Below are positions 35,724 through 44,097 of a stretch of 64,000 nucleotides of DNA, piece by piece. Made by a program: the position numbers and the translations under genes. The stretch comes from Haemophilus sp. (GTDB lineage Bacteria > Pseudomonadota > Gammaproteobacteria > Enterobacterales > Pasteurellaceae), in NCBI GenBank assembly GCA_019423025.1, contig JAHZCD010000005.1, positions 1 to 64,000 of the forward strand. Reading direction: 5' to 3'. The first letter of the stretch is position 1; each line of letters starts with the position of its first letter. The notes under the pieces are model-generated. The model searched no databases and was not told where the DNA came from. It saw only the letters and a list, made by a program, of their open reading frames with translations.

Positions 35724-36530
35724 CTATCGTTCTTGCGCTTTTAACCAATCTAGCCATTGCTGTAACCCTTCTCCACTTTGAGAAGACAACTGGATGACCT
35801 CAATTGTTGGATTCACTTGTTTCGCATAAGCAATACATTTTTCCACATCGAAATTTAAGTACGGCAGTAAATCTACTTTGTTTAAAATCATTAACTTCGA
35901 AGCCGCAAACATATGTGGATATTTGAGTGGTTTATCTTCGCCTTCTGTTACAGATAAAATCACTACTTTAGCATGCTCACCTAAATCAAATTCTGACGGA
36001 CAAACTAGATTTCCGACATTTTCAATAAACATCAGACTATTTTCCTGTGGCTGCAATTTCACCAATGCATTACCAATCATTTGTGCATCTAAATGACAAC
36101 CTTTGCCCGTATTAACTTGAATCGCCGGCACACCAGTTTGACGAATACGATCCGCATCGTTTTCTGTTTGTTGATCCCCTTCGATCACATAACAAGGATA
36201 GTCATTTTTTAATGCATTTAACGTAGTCGTCAATAAGGTTGTTTTACCTGAACCAGGGCTTGAAACAAGATTAAGTGCCAAAATATGTTGATTGGCAAAA
36301 AAGCGACGATTCATATCGGCTAACTGGTTATTTGCACCGAGAATATCTTGTTCTACTTTCAGTAATCGTTGCTGGGTGTCATCTTGTTGTAGAGAGTCTG
36401 GCATGCGGAAGGAGGAGTGAGAAAAATTAGGTAGTTTTGTTGCATGTTGCGCATTGGAATCATGATGAACATGCGGTAATTCTCCGATTCTGACTTGGTC
36501 TGGATGGCCACAGCCACAGGTTGTACACAT
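35724..36530 (-). CDS. hypB: Nickel-incorporation GTPase HypB
   Basis: HypB is the GTPase that, with HypA, delivers Ni to the hydrogenase precursor. The 268-residue protein opens with the metal-binding MCTTCGCGH, followed by a linker with few histidines (VHH, QHATK), so there is no large His-rich nickel store. The G domain has P-loop SSPGSGKTTLL, NKVDLL and metal-site residues in NTGKGCHLD. It is separated from hypA by 186 bp containing a dyad, so it may have its own promoter. Confidence 0.95.
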   Translation of the reverse strand: MCTTCGCGHPDQVRIGELPHVHHDSNAQHATKLPNFSHSSFRMPDSLQQDDTQQRLLKVEQDILGANNQLADMNRRFFANQHILALNLVSSPGSGKTTLLTTTLNALKNDYPCYVIEGDQQTENDADRIRQTGVPAIQVNTGKGCHLDAQMIGNALVKLQPQENSLMFIENVGNLVCPSEFDLGEHAKVVILSVTEGEDKPLKYPHMFAASKLMILNKVDLLPYLNFDVEKCIAYAKQVNPTIEVIQLSSQSGEGLQQWLDWLKAQER

Positions 36531-36576
36531 AAGTCACCTCAATAATTTTTCGTTTATTCTGTAAATGCTTAGAATC

Positions 36577-36607
36577 TATGGTAATTCATATGCGTTAGAA
36601 TACCATA
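36577..36607. repeat. Dyad in the hypB leader
   Basis: TATGGTAATTC (36577-36587) and GAATACCATA (36598-36607) form a 10-bp inverted repeat with one bulged base. It lies 47 nt upstream of the hypB ATG. It could be an operator or mRNA hairpin. The remaining hypA-hypB gap (36531-36716) is AT-rich with no confident promoter. Confidence 0.55.
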
Positions 36608-36716
36608 TTCTCTATCTTAAATATATTCTTTGAAGAGAGATAAATACATACTATCAAGTAGTTAGCGTATTTTATATTCAAAAGATCAGGTTAAATTTGC
36701 CAATTTAGACGTCTTG

Positions 36717-37058
36717 CTATTTTACGGCAATTTCTTTCACTCTAAATTCGGTGCCACTTCGACGTTGTAAACATGCACTGTGACAATGTGGACAGCAATC
36801 TTGATAGGCTTCAATCTCAACTTCCTTTTGACATTGCCAGCACCATGCAATCGCAGGTAAATGAATAAAATGTAACTGACAGTTTTCAGCAACAGTATCT
36901 TTGCGCATAATTTCAAAGCAAAATTCTACCGCACTTTGCTCGACACAAGACAGTGCCCCAATTTCTAGCCAAATATCTGTCACTTCATGGATTTCATGCT
37001 TTTTCTGTTGTTGATCAATAATTTCCATAATATTCTGACAGAGAGACATCTCATGCAT
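36717..37058 (-). CDS. hypA: Nickel metallochaperone HypA
   Basis: HypA is a 113-residue chaperone that brings Ni to NiFe hydrogenase precursors. The N-terminal MHEMSL provides the His2 nickel site and the C-terminal half has a Cys4 zinc site made of CWQC and CPHC. The ATG has AAGGAG 8 nt upstream. It is on the same strand as hypBDE but separated by a longer gap than the rest of that operon. Confidence 0.95.
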   Translation of the reverse strand: MHEMSLCQNIMEIIDQQQKKHEIHEVTDIWLEIGALSCVEQSAVEFCFEIMRKDTVAENCQLHFIHLPAIAWCWQCQKEVEIEAYQDCCPHCHSACLQRRSGTEFRVKEIAVK

Positions 37059-37194
37059 GATTTTCTCCTTAAAATAAAAAAGCAGTCTGTTCCAATTCTA
37101 CTCTTTTTTGATGTTTATTTTCAGCGTTTCTGTGTTTCGTTGCTTGATATTTAAACGTTGTTTGAAAAATTTTTACTGGTACTCGTACAAGAAA

Positions 37195-37608
37195 TCATTT
37201 TAGCGGCACAAAATTAATGCCGCTATGTTGCAATAAAGTATTCATTAAATCATTGTTTTGTTCAAATTGGCTACATTTGCCTTTGAGCTGAATTAAACGA
37301 ATTCTCAAGTGAGCCAATTCATGGATCCGTTTTGATACTTCTCGAATATGTCGATCTAGCAGCTCATTAATTTCTCTTTCTTGCTCTTGAGTGGCACATT
37401 GAGGATTGAGCAACATTTTGATTTCTTTCAGTGAAATATCCAAACTGCGGCAATAGCAAATAAAAGAAAGTTGTTTCAAATGCTCTTCCGTATAAACGCG
37501 AAAATTACCACTTGTTCGCTTGGCGGGTTCAATCAATCCTTGTTTTTCATAGAAACGTACGGCTTCCACCGTACAGCCAACAATGTTGGCTAGCTGACCA
37601 ATTTTCAT
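37195..37608 (-). CDS. nimR: MerR-family nickel regulator NimR
   Basis: This 137-residue MerR-type regulator has an N-terminal winged helix (MKIGQLANIVGCTVEAVRFYEKQGLI), a dimerisation helix, and C-terminal metal-site candidates Cys near 79 (NPQCAT) and Cys near 114 (KGKCSQF), the ZntR/CadR pattern. In H. influenzae the orthologous position is held by NimR, which controls the nik nickel-uptake operon. Here it is divergent from nikK with a MerR-type promoter between, supporting that role. Confidence 0.87.
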   Translation of the reverse strand: MKIGQLANIVGCTVEAVRFYEKQGLIEPAKRTSGNFRVYTEEHLKQLSFICYCRSLDISLKEIKMLLNPQCATQEQEREINELLDRHIREVSKRIHELAHLRIRLIQLKGKCSQFEQNNDLMNTLLQHSGINFVPLK

Positions 37609-37624
37609 TTTTTTAAAATTACAC

Positions 37625-37655
37625 TTGACTCTGAAGTTACTTCATATTTTATACT
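37625..37655 (+). promoter_or_regulatory. MerR-type 19-bp-spacer promoter of nikKLMQO
   Basis: -35 TTGACT (37625-37630) and -10 TATACT (37650-37655) are separated by 19 bp, the underwound spacing characteristic of MerR activators. A dyad TGAAGT / ACTTCA sits in the spacer. It is therefore the expected NimR operator. Confidence 0.88.
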
Positions 37656-37693
37656 TTATCACAGTATTCACATGTTAGAAAAGGAGAACTTCC

Positions 37694-38377
37694 ATGAAAA
37701 AAACAGCATTGTTTATTACTGCACTATTCGGTGCTTCACTCGCTAATGCACATAATGTTTGGTTAGAGCCTGCTAAGGATGCAAAAGGGCAATATGTGAT
37801 TAAATTTGGTCATGAGGAAACTGAAACCTATCCTCAAAGCAAATTAAAAGCGGTACGTCTACTCGATGCTAAAGGCCAATTACAAAATGCTGAGGTCATC
37901 TTCAAGCAAGGCGAAGCTTACTTTGCCGCTCCTGAGACTGCAATTGCATTTATTCGCTTTGATAATGGTGTTTGGTCAAAATTACCTAGCGGTAAATATG
38001 TAGAAAAAACCAAACAACAAGTACCTGAAGCTGTACGCAGTGTTAATCCGATCAAATTCGGTAAAGCGATTTTACACTGGGATGCGCAAGCAAATAAATC
38101 ACACAACATGGATTATGAATTAATCCCTCAAAGTGAACCGAAAGCGGGACAACCACTCGATATTCTCGTGTTAGTAAAAGGTAAACCTGTACAAGGCATC
38201 AAAGTGGGGTTAGGCGAAGATCACCCATTCAATTTAACCAATGAAAAAGGTATCGCACAATTCACCCCTAAAGCGGGTTATAACAAAGTTTGGGCTGAAT
38301 TTGACGAGCCAGTTAAAGAAAACCCTGACTATACCGAGCGCAGTGTTGAATATATGCTGACTTTTGATGCGAAGTAA
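37694..38377 (+). CDS. nikK: Nickel ECF transporter accessory NikK (DUF4198, periplasmic)
   Basis: This 227-residue exported protein has a signal peptide ending ANA, so the mature N-terminus begins HNVWLEP, a histidine suitable for metal binding. It belongs to the DUF4198 group, periplasmic components of Ni/Co ECF-type uptake systems. Immunoglobulin-like beta-strand repeats fill the C-terminal half. It is the first gene of nikKLMQO, directly under the NimR promoter, with GGAG upstream. Confidence 0.88.
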   Translation: MKKTALFITALFGASLANAHNVWLEPAKDAKGQYVIKFGHEETETYPQSKLKAVRLLDAKGQLQNAEVIFKQGEAYFAAPETAIAFIRFDNGVWSKLPSGKYVEKTKQQVPEAVRSVNPIKFGKAILHWDAQANKSHNMDYELIPQSEPKAGQPLDILVLVKGKPVQGIKVGLGEDHPFNLTNEKGIAQFTPKAGYNKVWAEFDEPVKENPDYTERSVEYMLTFDAK

Positions 38378-38880
38378 TGAAAAGAGTTGTATTTTTAACC
38401 GCACTTTTCACCTGGCTGTGCGCGCCATCAGCATTGGCTCATAGTTTGCATGTTTTTGCACAATATGATGGACGCACAGTCTCTGGTAAAGCCTATTATT
38501 CCGATATGACCCCTGCGGCAGAAACCTATATGGAAATTTTGCAATCTGGACAGGACTCCCCTCTGTTGGAAGGCAAAACAGATCGCGATGGGCAATTTTC
38601 CTATCCGATCAATATCACTACCGAAGGTGCCATTAAGGTTGTTATAGAAGGTGAAGAAGGACATAAAGCCTCAATTGTTGCCAACAGAGTATCCGCGCAA
38701 ACCACAAATAATAGCGACAATTCGTTGATGTTGGTACGCGAAGATATCTCTAAATTGAAAGACAAAATTTACCTACACGACATTATTGGTGGTATTGGTT
38801 ATATTGTCGGTATTTTTGGCTTATGGGCATTAGTTCGTGCATCAAAAATGACGCGTGCATCACAATCTAAGGAAAGATAA
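38377..38880 (+). CDS. nikL: Nickel transporter accessory NikL
   Basis: This 167-residue protein has a signal sequence ending ALA, a mature N-terminus HSLHVFAQYDG with two His, a beta-rich periplasmic domain and one C-terminal membrane segment (about 140-158). This is the NikL/NikN-like architecture of nickel ECF transporters. Its ATG overlaps the nikK stop (TAATG). The 5' coding sequence contains an uptake signal encoding the signal-peptide residues LTALF. Confidence 0.85.
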   Translation: MKRVVFLTALFTWLCAPSALAHSLHVFAQYDGRTVSGKAYYSDMTPAAETYMEILQSGQDSPLLEGKTDRDGQFSYPINITTEGAIKVVIEGEEGHKASIVANRVSAQTTNNSDNSLMLVREDISKLKDKIYLHDIIGGIGYIVGIFGLWALVRASKMTRASQSKER

Positions 38881-38881
38881 T

Positions 38882-39493
38882 ATGCATTTATCGGAAGGTG
38901 TACTGCATACGCCAGTATTGCTTGGTGGAGCGGCTGTCGCATTAGTCTGCGTAATGATTGGTCTTAAACGACTCAATTCGCAGCAATTGTCGCTAACGGC
39001 ATTGTTTGCCGCTGCCTTTTTTGTTGCGGGTACTATTCATGTACCGGTTGGTATTGGCAGCGTGCATCTCATCTTAAACGGCATGGCCGGTCTGTTTCTC
39101 GGCTGGGCTGTTTTCCCTGCATTTTTAATCGCATTGGTATTACAAGCCCTACTCTTTTCCTTCGGGGGATTTGCTGTATTAGGTGTCAATTTATGCGTAA
39201 TGGCATTACCTGCCCTTCTCGTACATTGGCTATTTGCAAAAAGACTTGAAAATGACAATTCCCGTCGCACTCAAATTACTACAGGAATTGGAGCTGGCGT
39301 GATCGGCGTTAGCGGTTCAGCCTTGCTCGCTTCTTTAGTCTTGGCACTGGATGGCGGTAAAGCCTATAGCGATCTGATCATGCTACTGGTGATATCACAT
39401 ATTCCCGTGTTTATTATCGACAGTATCGTCAGCGTCGGGGTGGTCTTATTATTAAACAAAATGTATCCAACAGCGCTCAGTGTGGTGAAATGA
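38882..39493 (+). CDS. nikM: Nickel ECF transporter substrate-binding membrane subunit NikM (CbiM-like)
   Basis: This 203-residue polytopic S-component has about six membrane segments. The start at 38882 was chosen because it produces the invariant N-terminus MHLSEGVL, in which the amino terminus and His2 bind Ni or Co in the CbiM/NikM family. AAGGA lies upstream. A longer frame start inside nikL would destroy this metal site. Confidence 0.93.
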   Translation: MHLSEGVLHTPVLLGGAAVALVCVMIGLKRLNSQQLSLTALFAAAFFVAGTIHVPVGIGSVHLILNGMAGLFLGWAVFPAFLIALVLQALLFSFGGFAVLGVNLCVMALPALLVHWLFAKRLENDNSRRTQITTGIGAGVIGVSGSALLASLVLALDGGKAYSDLIMLLVISHIPVFIIDSIVSVGVVLLLNKMYPTALSVVK

Positions 39494-40134
39494 ATTTTCT
39501 TGCTATTTTTCAACCGCACTTGCGATTAATTTATGTGTTTTTGTGTGGACTTATTGTCAGCACAATGACACATATTTCAACGCTTGTTATCCTTAATCTG
39601 GTTGTATTCGGCGGATTACTTATTGCGCTAATTCGCTATCAAAAATCTCTTGCCGGTTATTTCAAATATTGGCTGAAACTGAATTTTTTCACTTTGCTTG
39701 TTTGGTTGACCTTAAGTTGGAAAATCACCGAGCAAGGTTTAGTATTAAACCCTATGGGCATTCAGCTTGCACTGCTCATCACGCTACGCTTCAATTTAAT
39801 TTTAAGCTTAACTCGCCTCTTGTTAATTGATATGAACGAGAGCCTTTTATTGCAAGCATTATGTCGTTTGCCATTGCCTGAAAAACTACTTCACCTATTT
39901 GTTCTGACCGTGCGTTATATTTCTGTACTTGGCGATGTACATAAAAAAATGGATATGGCGATGCGCGCGCGCGGATACCAGCCAAAACTTAACGGCAAAA
40001 CCTTATTTATCGCCGCGCAACGTGTGGCATTATTATTAATTCATGCGCTCGTTAAAGCAGAAAAAACAGAAATGGCGCTAAAAGCACGTGGCTTTCAACT
40101 GCATGATGTTAAAAAAACACAGGATAAATCTTGA
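39490..40134 (+). CDS. nikQ: Nickel ECF transporter T-component NikQ (CbiQ-like)
   Basis: This 214-residue membrane protein couples the S-component to the ATPase. It has four to five hydrophobic segments and the characteristic coupling helices with Ala-Arg-Gly motifs (MAMRARGYQ near 158 and MALKARGFQ near 197). Its ATG overlaps the nikM stop by 4 nt. Confidence 0.9.
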   Translation: MNFLAIFQPHLRLIYVFLCGLIVSTMTHISTLVILNLVVFGGLLIALIRYQKSLAGYFKYWLKLNFFTLLVWLTLSWKITEQGLVLNPMGIQLALLITLRFNLILSLTRLLLIDMNESLLLQALCRLPLPEKLLHLFVLTVRYISVLGDVHKKMDMAMRARGYQPKLNGKTLFIAAQRVALLLIHALVKAEKTEMALKARGFQLHDVKKTQDKS

Positions 40135-40775
40135 TGAACGTCCTCGAAGTCAAACAATTACAAATCATGCGCGACCAACGCGTGATTATTGATAACCTTT
40201 CTTTTGAACTCCCTGAAGGTCATCGTCTTTTTTTACAAGGCGATATCGGGTGTGGAAAATCGACGCTATTACATAGCCTATTAGGATTCATCCCTTATCA
40301 ACAAGGGGAAATTCGCTGGTTTGATAACACCTGCCGTCAAGAAAAAGATTTTGTACCGTTACGCGGAAAGATTGGTATCTGTTTCCAACATGCAGGCGAT
40401 CAACTGTTTGGTCCAACCGTACTTGATGATGTGGCCTTTGGTCCACTTAATCAAGGATTAAACAGAGATGAAGCCTATCAAATTGCATTGCAACAATTGG
40501 AACGTCTAAATATTGTTGGATTAAAAGATCGCTCTGTGAATACCTTATCTGGTGGTGAACAAAATTTTACTGCACTGGCAGGCGTTCTAGCGATGCAACC
40601 AAAAGTATTATTACTTGATGAACCAACCAACGGACTTGATGTAAAAAATATCGCCAAACTGACCGCACTTTTACGCGAATTACAGTTACCGATGCTCATT
40701 GCCTCACATGATTTACGCTTTAGTGAAACACTCGCCAATTCCTGTTTGTCTTTAGCCACAGACAACAATGGCTAA
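40134..40775 (+). CDS. nikO: Nickel ECF transporter ATPase NikO (CbiO-like)
   Basis: This 213-residue ATPase has Walker A GDIGCGKSTLL, signature LSGGEQNFTAL (a variant with Asn-Phe in place of the common Gln-Arg), Walker B VLLLDEPTNGLD and switch His in ASHDLRF. A single ATPase gene implies a homodimer under the T-component. The ATG overlaps the nikQ stop by one base (TGATG). Confidence 0.92.
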   Translation: MNVLEVKQLQIMRDQRVIIDNLSFELPEGHRLFLQGDIGCGKSTLLHSLLGFIPYQQGEIRWFDNTCRQEKDFVPLRGKIGICFQHAGDQLFGPTVLDDVAFGPLNQGLNRDEAYQIALQQLERLNIVGLKDRSVNTLSGGEQNFTALAGVLAMQPKVLLLDEPTNGLDVKNIAKLTALLRELQLPMLIASHDLRFSETLANSCLSLATDNNG

Positions 40776-40813
40776 ATGTGCTCATAATGCATGAGAAAAT
40801 AATTCAATAAAAA

Positions 40814-40845
40814 ACGGGCGAACCATATTAAGTTCGCCCGTAATT
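40814..40845. terminator. Bidirectional terminator between nikO and fdhF
   Basis: ACGGGCGAAC (40814-40823) and its complement (40832-40841) form a 10-bp GC-rich stem with A-run on the left and TAATTCATTT on the right. Confidence 0.82.
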
Positions 40846-40860
40846 CATTTATAACGCTAA

Positions 40861-43020
40861 TCAAGCCACAAGTGCGGTTTCTTTTAAGCGATTTTTTAAT
40901 TTCGCGTATTCAGTTACCACATAGCGTTCAGCCCAGGCTTGGTCTTCGATTTTCTCAATACGAACCGCACTGTATTTATATTCCGGTGTTCTAGAACCCG
41001 GATTCAAATGTTCAGCGGTTAATTCGTTACATTTACCGATCCACCATTGATAGGTCATATAACAAGCGCCTTTGTTGGTACGAGTGCTGACATCTGCGCG
41101 AGAAATAACTTTGCCGCGTGATGATGCAATCCAAACCAAGTCGTTGTTTTTAATGCCTAATTCTTTGGCATCTTGATCGTTCATTTGTACGAATCCTGGT
41201 TCATCCGCAAGTGCAGCAAGAGCGCGGCAGTTACCTGTCATTGAACGGCAAGAATAGTGACCCACTTCACGCACTGTGGAAAGTACCAATGGGAACTCTT
41301 CAGAAAGATCTTCCATCGGTGGCTCCCAGTCACAGGCGAAGAATTCAGCTTTGCCATTCGGACGGTCGAAGATTTGGCCTTTATACAAGTATGTTGTACC
41401 TTGATCTTCAGGGCCTTCATCAGTACATGGCCATTGGATATAACCTAAGCCTTCCATTTTTTCGTAAGTTGCCCCTTTGTAAATTGGACAAAGCGAACGA
41501 AGTTCATCCCAAATTTCTTTGGTATTGTTATAGTGCATTGGGTAGCCCATTGCTGTAGCAAGTTCGCTAATGATTACCCAGTCATCCTTGACGTTGCCGG
41601 TTGGTTCAACGGCTTTATAGAAACGTTGGAAACCACGGTCGGCGGCACTATACACACCTTCATGTTCAGCACAAGAAGTGGCAGGTAATAAAATATCTGC
41701 TTCTGCGGCTGTTTGAGTCATGAAGATATCTTGAACGATGAGAAGTTCAACTTTCTCGAAGGCTTTTTTAACCGCATTAATATCAGGCTCAGTTTGTAGT
41801 GTATCCTCACCCATGATATAGAATGCTTTAATTTTATCTTCCATGATTGCTTCAGGCACTTCACTCAACGGCACACCTGGTTTGCTTGGAATAGACGGTA
41901 CGCCCCAAGCTTTCGCAAATTTTGCATTAATTTCCGGGTCAGCAAAACTTTGATAGCCCGGTAATGTGTTGAATAACGCACCCATATCGCACGCACCCTG
42001 TACGTTGTTTTGACCACGCACTGGGTTTACCCCAACATTTGGTTTACCTAAGTTACCGGTAAGCATTGCCAAGCTTGCTAACGCACGTACGGTTTCTACA
42101 CCTTGACGGAATTGGCAAACGCCCATACCCCATAAGATAGTAGCGGTTTCCGCTTTTGCATAAGTGCGGGCAATTTCACGCAACATTTCAGGCTCAATAC
42201 CTGTGATGTGTTGAGTGGATTCCGGTGTATAAGCTTTCACGGTTTCATAGAACGCATCGAAGTTTTCGGTGTGTTCATCAATAAATTTTTGATCTTGTAA
42301 CCCTTCTTCCAAAATCACATTCATCATCGCATTCAAGAATGCTACGTTAGACCCGTTAGCAAGCGGTGCATAAATATCCGCAATACGGGCTGTTTCGATT
42401 TTACGAGGGTCACAAACAATGACTTTCGCCCCTTTTGCTTTGGCGTGGTTAATCCGACGCGCCACAATAGGGTGTGAAGTGGAGGCATTATAGCCAAAAA
42501 TGAATACGCATTTGGTATCTTCAATCTCAACAATTGAGTTGGACATTGCGCCGTTACCGACCGATTTGAGCAGACCTGTTACAGAAGGGCCGTGTCACAC
42601 GCGCGCACAACAGTCAATGTTGTTATTTCCTAATACCGCACGGGCGAATTTTTGCATCACGAAGTTCACTTCGTTACCTGGTCCACGGGAAGAGCCCGTT
42701 ACCATAATAGATTCGTTACCGTACTTTTCTTTGATTTCACTGAGACGTCTTGCTGTGTAAGAAATCGCTTCTTCCCAGCTCACTGGTGTGAATGGTTCGC
42801 CACGTTTGTAGCGGATCATCGGTTGAGTTAGGCGAGGAGTCAGGATTTTTGTATCATGCACAAAATCCCAGCCATAATATCCTTTTAGGCATAACTCCCC
42901 TTCGTTTGTCTTGCCGCTTGCACCTTCAGCTCCCACAATTTTGTTGTTTTCCACCAAAAGATGGATTTTACAACCTGAGGCACAATACGGACATACGGTA
43001 ATTACTTTTTTAATAGCCAT
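40861..43020 (-). CDS. fdhF: Selenocysteine-containing formate dehydrogenase H
   Basis: FdhF oxidises formate to CO2 and passes electrons to the hydrogenase via HyfA-type Fe-S proteins. The 719-residue molybdopterin enzyme is read through an in-frame TGA at 42595-42597, encoding selenocysteine 142 in the context DCCARV-U-HGPSV, as in E. coli FdhF (Sec140). The N-terminus has the [4Fe-4S] set CPYCASGC...C; Mo-bisMGD segments follow. A near-copy of the E. coli SECIS follows the TGA. The gene is apart from hyf by hycI and has its own upstream region. Confidence 0.96.
42554..42597 (-). promoter_or_regulatory. SECIS element of fdhF
   Basis: The 40 nt after the TGA on the minus strand match the E. 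coli fdhF SECIS in its key parts: CTGTAACAGGTCTGCTC with an apical GGTCT loop, preceded by CACGGCCC. It should bind SelB with the UGA-decoding tRNA-Sec. The selA/B/C/D genes are outside this window. Confidence 0.9.
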
Positions 43021-43079
43021 AGTAACGTCCTTATTTTAGTACAACACGAGGTTAGAGATAGAATTAGAATAATTAATTC

Positions 43080-43098
43080 TGGGTATATATTACACCCA
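43080..43098. repeat. Dyad in the fdhF leader
   Basis: TGGGTATAT and its near-complement TTACACCCA form an interrupted inverted repeat (one mismatch) about 60 nt upstream of the fdhF start, between the predicted promoter and the gene. It could be an operator or leader hairpin. Confidence 0.5.
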
Positions 43099-43108
43099 AA
43101 ATCAGTTC

Positions 43109-43148
43109 ATAGTATTACAAAAAACATGGATTTATTGATATAAAACAG
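43109..43148 (-). promoter_or_regulatory. FNR-like site and promoter of fdhF
   Basis: On the minus strand CTGTT-TTAT-ATCAA (43135-43148) matches the FNR consensus TTGAT-N4-ATCAA at 8 of 10 defined bases. A -10 TACTAT (43109-43114) lies at nearly the class II distance. Anaerobic activation is expected for this gene. Confidence 0.5.
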
Positions 43149-43196
43149 GTTTTCGTAATATTTTTAAAATATGTTTAGAAAATCACCCTCACTTTT

Positions 43197-43655
43197 TTAC
43201 AAAACAGGAATCTCTTCAAGCGATCTTCCCTCTTTTAAAAAATCATACATAAATTGCACAGACTCTTTTACGCTTTCTGTCATCGGAAAACCAAAGGAAA
43301 CCAGATCGGGTTGGAGCCCAACAAAAACAATTTGTTTAATATCTTGTTCCAGTTGCTCGATGAGGTAATTGAGCGGCATATTATGCGTACTCATGAAAAA
43401 CATTTCAGCAATGCTCTCTTTTTCAATGATTCGGATTTTGCCCGGTGCTAATTCCATATCAGCCGCATCGAAAATTAAAAGCAAATCAGGTTTCATGTCT
43501 CGCACAATATGTGCCACATTTTCCGGTGCTGAGCCGCCGTCAAGTGCGGTCCAATTTGGCAATGGATTTTCAGTCAATAGCTGATAGAGATAAGGGCCTG
43601 CAGCGTCATCACCCATCATGCTGTTACCAACGGTTAAGATCACATTATTCGTCAC
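43197..43655 (-). CDS. hycI: Hydrogenase large-subunit C-terminal endopeptidase HycI
   Basis: HycI cleaves the C-terminal extension of the hydrogenase large subunit after Ni insertion. The 152-residue protein has the family Ni-sensing residues Asp16 in GNSMMGDD, Asp63 in IFDAADM and His91 in STHNMPLN. It is in the hyf operon and its predicted substrate HyfG keeps a 32-residue tail after DPCYSCTDR. The start overlaps the hycH stop by 11 nt. Confidence 0.94.
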   Translation of the reverse strand: MTNNVILTVGNSMMGDDAAGPYLYQLLTENPLPNWTALDGGSAPENVAHIVRDMKPDLLLIFDAADMELAPGKIRIIEKESIAEMFFMSTHNMPLNYLIEQLEQDIKQIVFVGLQPDLVSFGFPMTESVKESVQFMYDFLKEGRSLEEIPVL

Positions 43656-44052
43656 GACGTTTCACCATAATATACATCACAGGTTCACGCTGAATCGATG
43701 CCAACGTATCCATCAGAATTTCGACCCACTCTTGATGTTCTGGGGTAAAATTGGCTTTATTTTCATCCATTGCTTTCGCCAATAAATTGACATGACTGGA
43801 ATCAATCACAATTTCACCAAATCGCATTAAGCCGGCAAATTTACGTTTCGCATCCCCTTCTGGAAAGCTATCTACAAAACGTTGATAAGCATCGTAGTCA
43901 CAAACCAGTAATTTTTTAAAACAATCAATTACGCCAACATGGTGACCAATCGCCAAAGAGTAATACATCACCTGTTTTGCTTGCTCTGGAACTTGTTCAT
44001 CGTTTTCGACGAAACGTTCGTTTAATAAATAGAAAAAGACTTTCGTTGTCAT
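43645..44052 (-). CDS. hycH: HycH/HyfJ family hydrogenase assembly protein
   Basis: This 135-residue cytoplasmic protein of the HycH/HyfJ family is required for hydrogenase-3 type large-subunit maturation in E. coli by an unknown mechanism. Conserved segments include VVYYSLAIGHH-like VMYYSLAIGHHVGVIDC and GEIVIDSSHV. The ATG at 44052 matches the family N-terminus; 14 upstream residues were excluded. It lies between hyfI and hycI in the operon. Confidence 0.88.
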   Translation of the reverse strand: MTTKVFFYLLNERFVENDEQVPEQAKQVMYYSLAIGHHVGVIDCFKKLLVCDYDAYQRFVDSFPEGDAKRKFAGLMRFGEIVIDSSHVNLLAKAMDENKANFTPEHQEWVEILMDTLASIQREPVMYIMVKRRDE

Positions 44053-44097
44053 AACATTCCCATTTTTATAGGGGGCAATCACTTGCCCCATCATTAA

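Noticed and set aside
36577..36591. Sigma-54-like -24/-12 element in the hypB leader
   Set aside because: Only the invariant GG and GC match, it points away from hypB, and I do not expect RpoN in this family.
40861..43020. fdhF as two broken genes or a pseudogene
   Set aside because: The in-frame TGA lies exactly at the known selenocysteine position and is followed by a conserved SECIS, and the whole frame is otherwise intact.
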